51,553 bases of DNA from Leptospira kemamanensis (GCF_004769665.1 NZ_RQGG01000012.1:1-51553), one strand, 5' to 3'; positions 25,503-37,536 are shown, counted from the first letter of the stretch. Notes: generated by a model not told the origin, from the sequence alone. Numbers and translations are program-made.

Positions 25503-27608
25503 ATGGACAACCCGAAAAAACCTAGAATTTATGGGAGACAAATTACCAGTTGTATTGTATTCACATTACACCTGTATTGTGCTCCTAACAATGAGGGGCC
25601 TAAAAATCTCCTTCCCTTATTACAAAATTCCCAACATGTATTGGAAGTAAATTCGGTTAGTATAGGGCAACAAAGGTCAGAAGGACAATCTGCGAATATT
25701 ACCCATGATTTAGGTTATATAAACTCATCAGAAGAACGAGAGTTATATGTGAGTAATAAATCGTTTGGGAATTTTACTGATGCCATTTGGATCGATGGAC
25801 TGGGTCGAGAAACTTCCTTTCGTGGGTTCAATGTATCAGGTACTGTGAAATTGGCCGAACATGGATTTAAACCATTCAAAAATGCAAACGATACCGAAGA
25901 TGCGATGAGGCAATTAACGAAAACAACTGGATCCAATATGATTCGGTATACAATTGCTTGGGAAGGTGTCCACCCAGATGTAGACAAAATCGATTATTTG
26001 TATTTAGATAACGTCATCTCTCAAATTAAAAAGGTCACTGCCAAAAGGATTTATGTGCTCCTAGATTACCACCAAGACTTATTTTCAAGGCATTTGTTCA
26101 ATCAGAATTCTTGGCATACAGGAAATGGCGCACCATTATGGATTACAAAAAATGAAAATTATCCGAAAGAGTATTGTGGGTTTGTCTGTGCAAGTTGGAG
26201 CCAAAACAATTTAACAAACGAAGCGATCCGAAGGGCATTTAGAAATTTTTGGAATAATGCCCCCGTTACTACTTCATCTGGTATTCGTTATATGCAGACA
26301 GAATACCTATGGCAAATTGAAAAAACAGTCTCTTATATCAAAAACCAATTATCGCCTGAAGAGTTTTCTTACATCATCGGCCTTGATCCATTTAATGAAC
26401 CTGTCGATGGCGGAATGGAAGGTCTAACACCGAAACGTTGGGATAATGAAAAACTTTGGCCGATGTACCAAAAAATAAGAACCATCCTGAACCAAAATGG
26501 ATGGGCAAACAAATGGGTATTTGCAGAACCTCTTGTATTTTGGAATACAAACATCGGTTCAGCGATTGCACCTGCTACTGGTGGAGGACATTTAAATGCA
26601 CCTCCTGGAGAGGGATTTGTATTTAATTCACATTTTTATGACGCAGGTAGGATGGGAGTTGATTTAACAGGTATCGACAATGCAACTTATTTCAAATACT
26701 TAGATGAAATTCGGACAGAAGCAAGGTTTTTAAAAATTCCAATGTTTTTGAGTGAATTTGGGATGTGGTTAAAGGGAACGGGTGCAAAAGATACCCCTAG
26801 AATGATTAATGCTGTATACCAAGCCATGGAAATCTCAGACAAGGGGCAATCAACAAAAACAAGATTTGCCGATTTTTACAATCCAAATGTTTCCGGTACC
26901 CAATGGCATTGGGATTATTATTATGATCGTCATTCTGAGTATAAAAATGGAAATCCAACAAAACTCATCACTACAAAAGATGCGTGGAATGACGAAGACT
27001 TTTCAGTCGTTGGCAATTATGGAACCAATATGAATGTAGATCCTTATGTTATCACAAGAGCCTATGTGCGTAAATCACAAGGCCGAATGATGACAAGCCA
27101 CTACAATGCGATTGGTTTTGATACTTGGAACAAAATGTTTTCTTGGGCTGCTATCAAACCAGGAAACAACGAAGTGAAATTTTTCGGTGACAAACGATTT
27201 TTATTCGTAGTTTGGAGAGGAAGGTTTTCCAATGCACCTTCCGAATTTTATTTACCACCTCATTTTGATCCTACAAAAGTGATTGTGATCACAGAAAAAA
27301 AACTCTATTCAGACCAAATTCCAAGTTCACTAGTACACCAACCTAATGAAGTTGTGATCAAAAATGATCCCAATCGTGATTTAGGTTCTGGGAATGTCAT
27401 GTATCTTTGGGATGATTTGGATTTGGATGAAAACCAATCTTCTTCTTACCACTATGCTTTAGTTGTGAACAAAGAAAATACTTCGTATCCACTAACAACC
27501 TTACAAGAATTACAAACAAAATTAAACCAAAGAGTTCTTGTAGAAGGGAAAAGCCCCATTTACCTTATTGGTAAAATGACTTACGGTGGATACCCGAACG
27601 AACAATAA
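25503..27608 (+). CDS. Endoglycoceramidase-like glycoside hydrolase family 5 lipoprotein
   Basis: 701 residues from the ATG at 25503. The frame opens earlier, but this ATG has AGAGAGG upstream and gives a signal sequence ending at a cysteine (TLHLYC), so a lipoprotein is likely. The GH5 barrel has DGLGRETSFRGFNVSGTVK, LLDYHQDLFSRHLF, SWHTGNGAPLWIT, acid/base E299 in DPFNEP and nucleophile E418 in FLSEFGMW. The DYHQDLFSR and HTGNGAP segments are typical of endoglycoceramidases, which release the glycan from glycosphingolipids. A beta-sandwich domain follows. The divergent neighbour is a ceramidase. Confidence 0.82.
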   Translation: MDNPKKPRIYGRQITSCIVFTLHLYCAPNNEGPKNLLPLLQNSQHVLEVNSVSIGQQRSEGQSANITHDLGYINSSEERELYVSNKSFGNFTDAIWIDGLGRETSFRGFNVSGTVKLAEHGFKPFKNANDTEDAMRQLTKTTGSNMIRYTIAWEGVHPDVDKIDYLYLDNVISQIKKVTAKRIYVLLDYHQDLFSRHLFNQNSWHTGNGAPLWITKNENYPKEYCGFVCASWSQNNLTNEAIRRAFRNFWNNAPVTTSSGIRYMQTEYLWQIEKTVSYIKNQLSPEEFSYIIGLDPFNEPVDGGMEGLTPKRWDNEKLWPMYQKIRTILNQNGWANKWVFAEPLVFWNTNIGSAIAPATGGGHLNAPPGEGFVFNSHFYDAGRMGVDLTGIDNATYFKYLDEIRTEARFLKIPMFLSEFGMWLKGTGAKDTPRMINAVYQAMEISDKGQSTKTRFADFYNPNVSGTQWHWDYYYDRHSEYKNGNPTKLITTKDAWNDEDFSVVGNYGTNMNVDPYVITRAYVRKSQGRMMTSHYNAIGFDTWNKMFSWAAIKPGNNEVKFFGDKRFLFVVWRGRFSNAPSEFYLPPHFDPTKVIVITEKKLYSDQIPSSLVHQPNEVVIKNDPNRDLGSGNVMYLWDDLDLDENQSSSYHYALVVNKENTSYPLTTLQELQTKLNQRVLVEGKSPIYLIGKMTYGGYPNEQ

Positions 27609-27613
27609 CAAAG

Positions 27614-27664
27614 AATTTACCCATCATTTGTATGTCTAATTTTGATATACGAGATGGGTAAATT
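27614..27664 (+). terminator. Terminator after the endoglycoceramidase-like gene
   Basis: A perfect 12-base stem (AATTTACCCATC / GATGGGTAAATT) with a 27-base loop, ending in TTTTC, six bases after the stop. Confidence 0.65.
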
Positions 27665-27682
27665 TTCAGACTTCGGAAAAGA

Positions 27683-27870
27683 TTAAGGTGTATGTACATT
27701 CCATACACCTGTTTTTGCAGTTCTTTTCACATAATGACTAAACCGATTTGGTTTTCGGCCCATTACCAATTCCAAACATTGATAACCGATTCGTTCTTAC
27801 CATCGAATACAGTTTCAAATCAATACTGCAGGTTTTTCCCAGTCAAAAGTAATGTTTGAATGGGAAACTA
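27683..27870 (-). pseudogene. Decayed NmrA-like NAD(P)-binding protein gene
   Basis: The minus strand ends in a coding-like segment RIGYQCLELVMGRKPNRFSH followed by YVKRTAKTGVWNVHTP and a stop at 27683. This resembles the C-terminus of NmrA/SDR-type reductases. Just upstream are NITFDWEKPAV and, in another frame, FETVFDGKNESVINV, which resemble the middle of the same family (FDW...P, FDG). A stop and at least one frameshift separate these pieces, and most of the gene is missing. A hairpin (27687-27709, GGTGTATG/CATACACC) overlaps the end. Identified by motif memory only. Confidence 0.5.
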
Positions 27871-28086
27871 ACATATTGATTGTAGTAACTTTTATGATTG
27901 ATGACAAAGGAAAATCTAATTCTCACTTAGACGGGAAGAGGTCTTCAAACGATCTGTTTTATTCTAATTTGTATGTGAAAAAATGCAACTCACATAACCT
28001 CTGTGTTCCATTTCTCGAACAAATTCTCATTTCAATTTTTTCTACATTTACAGATACAATCATTACTAGGGATTGTGATATCAGAC

Positions 28087-29091
28087 GTGGAACTTTCAAT
28101 CTTAGATTTAGTATTCATCAACCAAGGCCAAACACCGAGAGATGCGATTGAGAATAGTGTGAAAGTTGCGAAAGCTGCTGAAGCCTTTGGATACCATCGG
28201 GTTTGGATTGCCGAACATCACAACTTTCCATCCATTGCGAGTGCAGCTACCTCCGTTGTGATTGGCCATATCGCAGGACAAACTAAATCCATTCGAGTGG
28301 GTTCAGGTGGGATTATGTTACCCAACCATTCCCCTCTTGTCATTGCAGAACAATTTGGAACTTTAGAAAGTTTATACCCCAATCGAATTGATTTAGGATT
28401 AGGAAGAGCTCCAGGCACAGACCAACTCACCTTACGAGCATTACGCCGTGATCCCATGGCTTCCCAACATTTCCCAGAAGATGTAAAAGAACTTTTAGAG
28501 TATTTATCTTCTGATAGAAAAGAAGGAATGGTAAATGCCATTCCTGGATATGGAACCAATGTGCCTGTTTGGATTTTAGGTTCGAGTTTATTTGGTGCAC
28601 AACTGGCAGCTTTACTTGGTTTGCCATTTGCCTTTGCTTCTCATTTTGCTCCGACTTATCTAAAAGATGCGATATCGATTTATCATAAACAATTTAGACC
28701 TTCCGCATATTTACAATCACCGTATGCGATGGTGGCAATGAATATCATTGCAGCAGACACGGAAGAAGAAGCAAAATTTTTATTCACAAGTGTAGAGCAG
28801 TCCATTTTAGGAATTTTGCGAAACAAACGGAGTGCTTTCCCACCGCCAGTATCATCCATGGATTCCCTATGGTCTGAATCAGAAAAACAGATGGCAAAAC
28901 AAATGTTATCCTTTTCAGCTGTGGGTAAACAAGATACCATTCTTTCCCAAATCAAATCCTTAACGGATGATTTACAAGTGAATGAAATCATGGTTGTCTC
29001 TTCCATTTATGATACTGAGAAAAGAATTCGTTCCATAGAACTTCTCATGGGCATCAAAGATGAATTGAAATTCACCTCTATCACAAGATAA
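28087..29091 (+). CDS. Luciferase-like (LLM class) flavin-dependent monooxygenase
   Basis: About 335 residues from GTG 28087 ([14 protein letters not shown]), the family-typical N-terminus; the open frame extends to 28003 and an in-frame GTG lies at 28075, so the start is uncertain. Motifs [65 protein letters not shown] and the C-terminal [16 protein letters not shown] match the MsnO8-like FMN-dependent group. The substrate is unknown. It lies 13 bases upstream of the esterase lipoprotein gene and is likely co-transcribed with it. Confidence 0.83.
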   Translation: MELSILDLVFINQGQTPRDAIENSVKVAKAAEAFGYHRVWIAEHHNFPSIASAATSVVIGHIAGQTKSIRVGSGGIMLPNHSPLVIAEQFGTLESLYPNRIDLGLGRAPGTDQLTLRALRRDPMASQHFPEDVKELLEYLSSDRKEGMVNAIPGYGTNVPVWILGSSLFGAQLAALLGLPFAFASHFAPTYLKDAISIYHKQFRPSAYLQSPYAMVAMNIIAADTEEEAKFLFTSVEQSILGILRNKRSAFPPPVSSMDSLWSESEKQMAKQMLSFSAVGKQDTILSQIKSLTDDLQVNEIMVVSSIYDTEKRIRSIELLMGIKDELKFTSITR

Positions 29092-29104
29092 ACGGGAGTC
29101 ATAG

Positions 29105-30130
29105 ATGCAAAATCAAAAACGAAAGTGGATTTCATTTTGTTTGATTGTGTTCACTTTCGCTTCTTGTGAACGCGGTTACATCCGTTCCACCTTAAAAGAA
29201 AAATTTCATCAAAGGATGTTGGCCTTACCTGCTCCCAAAGCAGAATCCGATCGATCAAAATCGATCACAAAGCCAGGTGATTACGTTTTTTCCATCAATC
29301 ACCAAGATGTCCTTCGTTATTATAAAATCCATGTTCCGAAAACGTATACAGGTTTCGAATCTGTTCCCCTCTTACTTGTGTTTCATGGTGGTGGTGGAGA
29401 TATGGAGATCCAATCGAACGAAGAATACTACCATCAAATCTCTAAATCAGAAGAAAATGGTCATATCGTTGTTTTTCCCAATGGATATAGTTTGTATCCA
29501 TCTGGCAAGTTAGCAACTTGGAATGCTGGAAATTGTTGTGGCGAAGCAAAAAAAAAGAATAGCGATGATATCGGATTTGTAAAATCCATCCTGCAACATT
29601 TGAAACAATCACTGAACATTAACCAAAAAAAAATATTCTCCACGGGGATGTCCAATGGTGGCTTGATGTCCTACCAACTTGCTTGTTCCATGACAGATGA
29701 ATTTTCAGCGATCACGGCCGTGGCGGGAACAGACAATACCATCAATTGTAAACCATCAAAACCCATTTCCATTTTTCACATTCATGCCAAAAACGATGAT
29801 CGAGTTTTATTTTATGGAGGTGCTGGTTCTAGTTTTTCGGATCGATCCTTAATTACCGATTTTGTTTCGGTTCCCAAAACCATCTCCAAATGGGTAGAGT
29901 TCAATCAGTGTCAACCCAAACCAAAACTTGTATTAGAAACAAACGGCGTCAAATGTGAAGAATACACCGAGTGTAAAAATGGAGTCAAAGTAAAACTCTG
30001 CGTGACGGAAGACGGAGGTCACTCCTGGCCAGGAGGGAAAAAACCATCCCTTCTCCTTGGGGGTGGTCCACCCACCAAGGCATTGATCGCAAACGATGTT
30101 ATGTGGGAATTTTTTAATTCTCTAGAATGA
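29105..30130 (+). CDS. PHB-depolymerase/feruloyl-esterase-like lipoprotein
   Basis: 341 residues. The lipobox FTFASC predicts lipid anchoring outside the cytoplasm. The alpha/beta-hydrolase core has the oxyanion segment LLVFHGGGGD, the nucleophile elbow GMSNGG (Ser near residue 187) and the catalytic His in GGHSWPGG, as in the LpqC/PHB-depolymerase esterase family (CE1-like). Substrates in the family range from polyhydroxybutyrate to feruloyl esters, so no specific one is claimed. GGGAG precedes the ATG. Its end overlaps the converging eutC by 17 bases. Confidence 0.83.
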   Translation: MQNQKRKWISFCLIVFTFASCERGYIRSTLKEKFHQRMLALPAPKAESDRSKSITKPGDYVFSINHQDVLRYYKIHVPKTYTGFESVPLLLVFHGGGGDMEIQSNEEYYHQISKSEENGHIVVFPNGYSLYPSGKLATWNAGNCCGEAKKKNSDDIGFVKSILQHLKQSLNINQKKIFSTGMSNGGLMSYQLACSMTDEFSAITAVAGTDNTINCKPSKPISIFHIHAKNDDRVLFYGGAGSSFSDRSLITDFVSVPKTISKWVEFNQCQPKPKLVLETNGVKCEEYTECKNGVKVKLCVTEDGGHSWPGGKKPSLLLGGGPPTKALIANDVMWEFFNSLE

Positions 30131-30872
30131 ATTTTGTATCCATTGGCATTTGGTCTTTGAGTAACACACCTGAACGTTTCTGTAAGAATGATTCGGAAAT
30201 TAAATAAATGGTTTTTTCAACGGCTGCTTCCATTGGATACCCAAGTGGGCGTACATTCGAAATACAGTTTCTGGTTTCATCTGTGTTTCCCAGTTTTGGT
30301 TCGTATGTTAAATAAATTCCCAAACTGTCACAGGAACTGAGGCCCGGCCGCTCGCCAATCACAACCATACATAATTTTGCATGGAATAACGAAGCAATTT
30401 CATCACCGAGGGCCACCCTTCCCCACTTCGCAAAAACCAAAGGTGCTAAACTCAGTTTTGTTTTCTGAATCATCATGAGGAATCTATTCACAAACGGTAA
30501 CAAATTTTCATCCATTGCTTTTGCAGACAATCCATCGATACAAACGATACTCAAATCATAACTGGCGTTATCTGGATTTACCGAAGAGACATCTTCTTTA
30601 GAAAGTCTTCTCCCTAAATCGGGTCTCAGTAAATACTCTTCTTTGGAAGTCACTTGGCTTTTGACAAACTGAGACGAGATACCATAAGTTTTCGAAAACT
30701 CTGCGCTCTCTTTTCGTAACTGATCCCAATTTGGTTCTTGGAGGACAGCATCCTTTGCTCTTGCATGGTCTAAACGAAAACGCAATACATCTTTTGTGGA
30801 TAAGGAACCACCACTCCGGCCAAGCCCAATCCTTGCTTGTGTAAACTGTCTCCAAGATTCCAAATTTGACAT
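30114..30872 (-). CDS. eutC: Ethanolamine ammonia-lyase small subunit
   Basis: 252 residues. FTQARIGLGRSGGSLSTKDVLRFRLDHARAKDAV is the EutC signature, and GERPGLSSCDSLGIYLTYEPKLGNTDETRNCISNVRPLGYP the conserved C-terminal part that contacts cobalamin. With EutB it forms the adenosylcobalamin-dependent enzyme that turns ethanolamine into acetaldehyde and ammonia. It follows eutB with a five-base gap. Confidence 0.93.
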   Translation of the reverse strand: MSNLESWRQFTQARIGLGRSGGSLSTKDVLRFRLDHARAKDAVLQEPNWDQLRKESAEFSKTYGISSQFVKSQVTSKEEYLLRPDLGRRLSKEDVSSVNPDNASYDLSIVCIDGLSAKAMDENLLPFVNRFLMMIQKTKLSLAPLVFAKWGRVALGDEIASLFHAKLCMVVIGERPGLSSCDSLGIYLTYEPKLGNTDETRNCISNVRPLGYPMEAAVEKTIYLISESFLQKRSGVLLKDQMPMDTKFILEN

Positions 30873-30877
30873 CGAAT

Positions 30878-32263
30878 TTAAATCCTCATTTCCCTTTCAA
30901 ACATTTGAACCATTTGGTTCTCGACTGGCAAAAAGGTTTTCCCATTCGAAAAAATCCCCTTATCAATTAACCAACGTTCAAACTCAGGTGCAGGTTTTAA
31001 ACCTAAGACTTGGCGAAGATACAAGGCGTCATGAAATGAAGTACTTTGGTAAGATAACATCACATCGTCAGCACCGGGAATTCCCATGATAAAATTACAA
31101 CCAGCAACTCCAAGCATTGTGAGAAGACTATCCATATCGTCTTGGTCAGCATCTGCGTGATTTGTGTAACAGATATCAACTCCCATCGGTAAACCCATTA
31201 GTTTTCCACAAAAATGATCCTCGAGTCCCGCACGTATGATTTGTTTGCCGTTGTATAAATACTCAGGTCCAATAAACCCAACAACCGTGTTCACAAGTAA
31301 TGGAGAAAACTTTCTAGCAACTGCATAAGCTCGTACTTCTAATGTTTGTTGGTCAATGCCAAAATTTGCACCTGCAGACAAAGCACTTCCTTGTCCTGTT
31401 TCAAAGTACATCACATTATTTCCAACACTCCCACGTTTGAGTGAAAGTGCCATCTCTTGCGCTTCCGCTAACAGATTTAAGTTGATTCCAAAACTTTTAT
31501 TTAATTCTTCTGTCCCACCAATGGACTGGAATACCAAATCCAAAGGAGCTCCTTTTTGCATCACTTCCATGGAGGTAGTCACATGTGTGAGGATACAAGA
31601 TTGGGTTGGAATTTGATAGGTTTGGATGATTTGGTCCAACATTTCCAATAAAGAAATACAGGTTGGCACGTGATCTGTAGCTGGATTGATTCCAATCACG
31701 GCATCACCACTCCCGAGTAATAAGCCATCCAAGATACTGGCAGCAATGCCTTTGGGATCATCAGTAGGATGATTCGGTTGCAATCGAACTGACAATCGAC
31801 CAGGCAAACCAATTGTATTACGAAACTTCGAAACAATCCTTATTTTTTGGCTCACAAGAATTAAATCTTGGTTTGACATGATTTTCGAAACAGCTGCCAC
31901 CATTTCAGGTGTGAGTGCCATACGAATGGATTCCAAAACAGATCCATCTGTTTTTTCAGAGAGTAAAAATTCCCGAAATCCGCCAACCGTTAGGTGGGAA
32001 ATGAGTTTGAATTTTTCCAAATCGTGCGAATCAAAAATGAGTTTTGTCACCTCATCTGTATTAGCTGGAATCAGTTCCGTATTCAAAAATTCAGAGAGAT
32101 ATAAATCTGCTAAAACCATTTGAGCAGCCACACGTTCTTCTTGGTTATCGGCAGCAATCCCTGCCAAAACATCTCCCGACCTTTGTGGAGTTGCCTTAGC
32201 CATCACATCTTTTAAATCACGGAACTGGTAGGTTCTTTTTCCAAGTAGGATCTGATAACTCAT
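30878..32263 (-). CDS. eutB: Ethanolamine ammonia-lyase large subunit
   Basis: 461 residues from the chosen ATG (SYQILLGKRTYQFRDLKDVM), where similarity to EutB begins; the frame is open to an ATG at 32341, but that leaves only 18 bases to the divergent photolyase start. Highly conserved blocks include LQPNHPTDDPKGIAASILDG, FETGQGSALSAGANFG, VVGFIGPEYLYNGKQIIRAG and CYTNHADADQDDMD, which line the barrel that holds ethanolamine and the cobalamin radical. No eut shell, reactivase or aldehyde dehydrogenase gene is nearby, so this is a cytosolic orphan eutBC pair. Confidence 0.92.
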   Translation of the reverse strand: MSYQILLGKRTYQFRDLKDVMAKATPQRSGDVLAGIAADNQEERVAAQMVLADLYLSEFLNTELIPANTDEVTKLIFDSHDLEKFKLISHLTVGGFREFLLSEKTDGSVLESIRMALTPEMVAAVSKIMSNQDLILVSQKIRIVSKFRNTIGLPGRLSVRLQPNHPTDDPKGIAASILDGLLLGSGDAVIGINPATDHVPTCISLLEMLDQIIQTYQIPTQSCILTHVTTSMEVMQKGAPLDLVFQSIGGTEELNKSFGINLNLLAEAQEMALSLKRGSVGNNVMYFETGQGSALSAGANFGIDQQTLEVRAYAVARKFSPLLVNTVVGFIGPEYLYNGKQIIRAGLEDHFCGKLMGLPMGVDICYTNHADADQDDMDSLLTMLGVAGCNFIMGIPGADDVMLSYQSTSFHDALYLRQVLGLKPAPEFERWLIDKGIFSNGKTFLPVENQMVQMFEREMRI

Positions 32264-32359
32264 ACTGGCACTATAACCTAGAATTTTTCCCGCGAATACC
32301 ATTTTTCCTAAAGGGGCATCCAGAAGAGCAGATGAAATCATTGTCTAAAAAGGAGACAA

Positions 32360-33859
32360 ATGAAAAAAGCACTTCTCATTCTGGGAAACCAACTATTTGA
32401 TCTCACCCATTTGATCCCAAAAGAAAAACGAAATGAATACATCGTTTTTATGCGAGAAGATAAAGAACTATGTACCTACTTCGCCTTCCATAAACAAAAA
32501 ATTCTCTTTTTCTTTTTAGCGATGCGTGCTTACGCAAAAGAACTCAAATCTTTAGGATTTAAAGTCCACTATGAGACATTGACGGATTCACGAGATCCAT
32601 ATGAAACACAATTTCTGAAATTTTTAAAAACGAATTTGATTACGGAAGTTCATTTCTTTGAAATCGAAGATCTTTTTTTTGAAACGAGGATCAAAGACTG
32701 TTTGGCTTCCAATGCCTATCCCTATTTAGAACATAGGTCTCCCATGTTTTTGACCCGTAGGATTGAATTTCAAACCTATCTAAAATCGGTTCGAAAACCT
32801 TTTATGAAAACGTTTTATGAGTCACAACGGAAAAAACGAAACATTCTTTTGGATCCAAGTGGATTCCCTGTGGGAGGAAAATGGAGTTTTGATACTGAAA
32901 ATAGAAAGAAGTTACCGAAAGATTATATCGCCCCCACTCTTCCTCTCATTCCATTTACAGAGGAAGAAAGGGAAGTTTTTACATTAGTCGAAACTCAATT
33001 TTCGAACCATCCAGGAAACACAAAAGAATTTTGGTTACCAACTACGAGAATTGGAGCCAAACAATGGTTAGACAATTTTTTAAAAGAACGATTGGAAACC
33101 TTTGGTCCCTATGAAGATGCGTTTTCTGTGGAATACCCTTTTGTACAACATTCCATTCTCACACCCTTTTTAAATACAGGCCTTCTCACTCCAGAAGAAG
33201 TGATTCATTCGACCCTAGAGTATGCAAAAAAAAAGAATACTCCCCTTGAGTCCCTAGAAGGTTTCATTCGCCAAGTCATTGGTTGGCGAGAATTTATCCG
33301 AGGGATTTACCAAAATTTTGAGAAAGAACAATCAGAGTCCAATTATTTTTCGCATCATAGAAAACTCACCAAACATTGGTATGATGGAACGACAGGCATT
33401 CCTCCTCTTGACCATGTGATTCAAAAATGCCAAAAGTATGGTTATGCCCATCATATTGAACGACTGATGGTTGTGGGTTCTTTGATGTTACTTTTGGAAA
33501 TTGCACCTAAGGAAGCTTATCGATGGTTTATGGAAATGTTCATTGATTCTTCCGATTGGGTCATGGGTCCCAATGTATATGGAATGGGAATTTATAGTGA
33601 CGGTGGAATCTTTGCCACGAAACCTTATTTCTGCGGATCCAACTATTACCAAAAGATGGGAAAGTTTCCTAAAGGGGAATGGGAAGAGGCAGTGGACGGA
33701 CTGTATTGGTCCTTTATTGAAAAGCACAAAGAGGTTTTTTCTAAAAATCCACGTACATCTGTTCTCGTAGGAAATTTATACCGAATGGAAAAAGGAAGGA
33801 AGGAAAAACTTTTCCGGACAGCAAAACTCTGGAAAAAAAGACTCACGGAACTGCCCTAG
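32360..33859 (+). CDS. Cryptochrome/photolyase-related protein (FeS-BCP family without the cluster cysteines)
   Basis: 499 residues. The N-terminal antenna domain (LILGNQLFDLTHLIP) and C-terminal FAD domain (FIRQVIGWREFIRGIY, YGYAHHIERLMVVGSLMLLL, DSSDWVMGPNVYGMGIYSDGG) place it in the bacterial cryptochrome and (6-4) photolyase-related family. The 4Fe-4S ligand segment of that family (a C-x2-C plus a later C before the LYW motif) is replaced by KFPKGEWEEAVDGLYWSF, so three of the four cysteines are missing. It should still bind FAD; DNA repair or light sensing is likely. AGGAG precedes the start. Confidence 0.82.
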   Translation: MKKALLILGNQLFDLTHLIPKEKRNEYIVFMREDKELCTYFAFHKQKILFFFLAMRAYAKELKSLGFKVHYETLTDSRDPYETQFLKFLKTNLITEVHFFEIEDLFFETRIKDCLASNAYPYLEHRSPMFLTRRIEFQTYLKSVRKPFMKTFYESQRKKRNILLDPSGFPVGGKWSFDTENRKKLPKDYIAPTLPLIPFTEEEREVFTLVETQFSNHPGNTKEFWLPTTRIGAKQWLDNFLKERLETFGPYEDAFSVEYPFVQHSILTPFLNTGLLTPEEVIHSTLEYAKKKNTPLESLEGFIRQVIGWREFIRGIYQNFEKEQSESNYFSHHRKLTKHWYDGTTGIPPLDHVIQKCQKYGYAHHIERLMVVGSLMLLLEIAPKEAYRWFMEMFIDSSDWVMGPNVYGMGIYSDGGIFATKPYFCGSNYYQKMGKFPKGEWEEAVDGLYWSFIEKHKEVFSKNPRTSVLVGNLYRMEKGRKEKLFRTAKLWKKRLTELP

Positions 33860-36416
<2,557 letters not shown>

Positions 36417-36419
36417 AAA

Positions 36420-36794
36420 ATGAAACGATACAATCGCAAACAATTCTTAAAAAACACGATTGTTCTTACTTCAACTCTCTCCCTAATTTTGGGGGAGAGT
36501 GTCCTTTTGGGGAAAGAAAAGAAAAAAGAAAAACAAATCTTCCCGTTACCAGAAGGAGAAAAACCAGTTTCAGAGAACGATCCCACAGCACAAGCATTAG
36601 GTTTTCATCAAAACGCAGAAGATACAGACTTTACTTTATACCCTGATCGAAAACAAACCAAAACAAAAAATCAAGTTTGCCAATATTGCGCACAGTTTAC
36701 CAAACTCAATGATGGTTGGGGCAAATGTAATATTTTATCGGCGGGAGTTGTTTCGAACCAAGGTTGGTGTTCTGCTTGGTCCAAAAAATCGTAA
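36420..36794 (+). CDS. High-potential iron-sulfur protein (HiPIP)
   Basis: 124 residues. The C-terminal part has the HiPIP cysteine pattern C-x2-C-x12-C-x13-C (CQYCAQF...WGKC...GWCSAW), with surrounding aromatic residues, enough for one 4Fe-4S cluster. The N-terminus NRKQFLKNTIVLTSTLSL resembles a Tat signal with Lys for the second Arg, which would export the folded protein with its cluster. It begins three bases after katG with no clear ribosome-binding site, so it is probably translated by coupling. HiPIPs carry electrons in the periplasm. It could be an electron donor for the exported KatG peroxidase reaction. Confidence 0.78.
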   Translation: MKRYNRKQFLKNTIVLTSTLSLILGESVLLGKEKKKEKQIFPLPEGEKPVSENDPTAQALGFHQNAEDTDFTLYPDRKQTKTKNQVCQYCAQFTKLNDGWGKCNILSAGVVSNQGWCSAWSKKS

Positions 36795-36812
36795 TGTCCG
36801 AAAAGAAGTCCA

Positions 36813-36856
36813 TTTGATTCACAGCTAGTTTCAAAGCGAAGGAGCAGTGAATCAAA
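36813..36856. terminator. Hairpin between converging HiPIP and lipoprotein genes
   Basis: TTTGATTCAC and GTGAATCAAA form a perfect 10-base stem with a 24-base loop. There is no strong T-run, so termination is probable but not certain. Confidence 0.4.
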
Positions 36857-36888
36857 CGTTGGAACGAAATTTTCTGACTTTAGATCAA

Positions 36889-37392
36889 CTACTCCGTCCA
36901 CTGGCAATTGGATACATTCACTTTTTCAAAGACCCAAGGTTTGTGTGCATGTTTTGCATTTTTGTCTTCGATTAAATCAAAAGACTCGGCAAGGGGAGAC
37001 AGAGAACCAAACACCAAATAAAAATCCTGGTCTTTCATTTTGGTACGTTTGGGGCAAAGCTCAACCCCTTCCGACTTCATAAAAGGATAATTGGTTCCTA
37101 ATTCATCTCGGAAAACCATCCCTTCTTTCAAAACACAAACTCGTTTCCAATCTTTGGTATGGAGCCTAAGTTTTGTTTCCGTTTCAGTAACACATATTTG
37201 ATCAAGGACAACCACTCCTAAAAACTCTGCAGACAACTGGCAACACTGCGGTTTTGGGCTCCAATTCCTCCTGGTCACAACTTCAGGTTCTTTGGTTTGC
37301 GGCTCCGTCACTTGGGTTGCCGGAGAAGAACAATGGAAATATAACAGAAAGATACCATAGGAAAAAACAATTCCAAAAGGGAATTTCGACAT
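36889..37392 (-). CDS. Hypothetical lipoprotein
   Basis: 167 residues from ATG 37392; a GTG nine bases earlier is possible. The signal SYGIFLLYFHC has a lipobox-like cysteine. The rest is soluble, with several cysteines (QCCQL, QICV, RVCVL, ELCP, SNCQ) that may pair. I do not recognise the family. It converges on the katG-HiPIP unit. Confidence 0.6.
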   Translation of the reverse strand: MSKFPFGIVFSYGIFLLYFHCSSPATQVTEPQTKEPEVVTRRNWSPKPQCCQLSAEFLGVVVLDQICVTETETKLRLHTKDWKRVCVLKEGMVFRDELGTNYPFMKSEGVELCPKRTKMKDQDFYLVFGSLSPLAESFDLIEDKNAKHAHKPWVFEKVNVSNCQWTE

Positions 37393-37536
37393 CGAACACA
37401 CTCACTCGTCTAAAAAATTGCTTCTGATTGCTCCATAAAGAGAGGGATAATTCTATCTTTTTTTTCGATTCTCGCTCGCTACGTGCCAGTTTTGTCCGAG
37501 GCCACTGGTAGCATGGATGTTAGATAGAGGTCAGAT

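Noticed and set aside
27852..28151. Open frame of 99 codons before the LLM monooxygenase
   Set aside because: It overlaps the true gene in another frame and its translation looks random.
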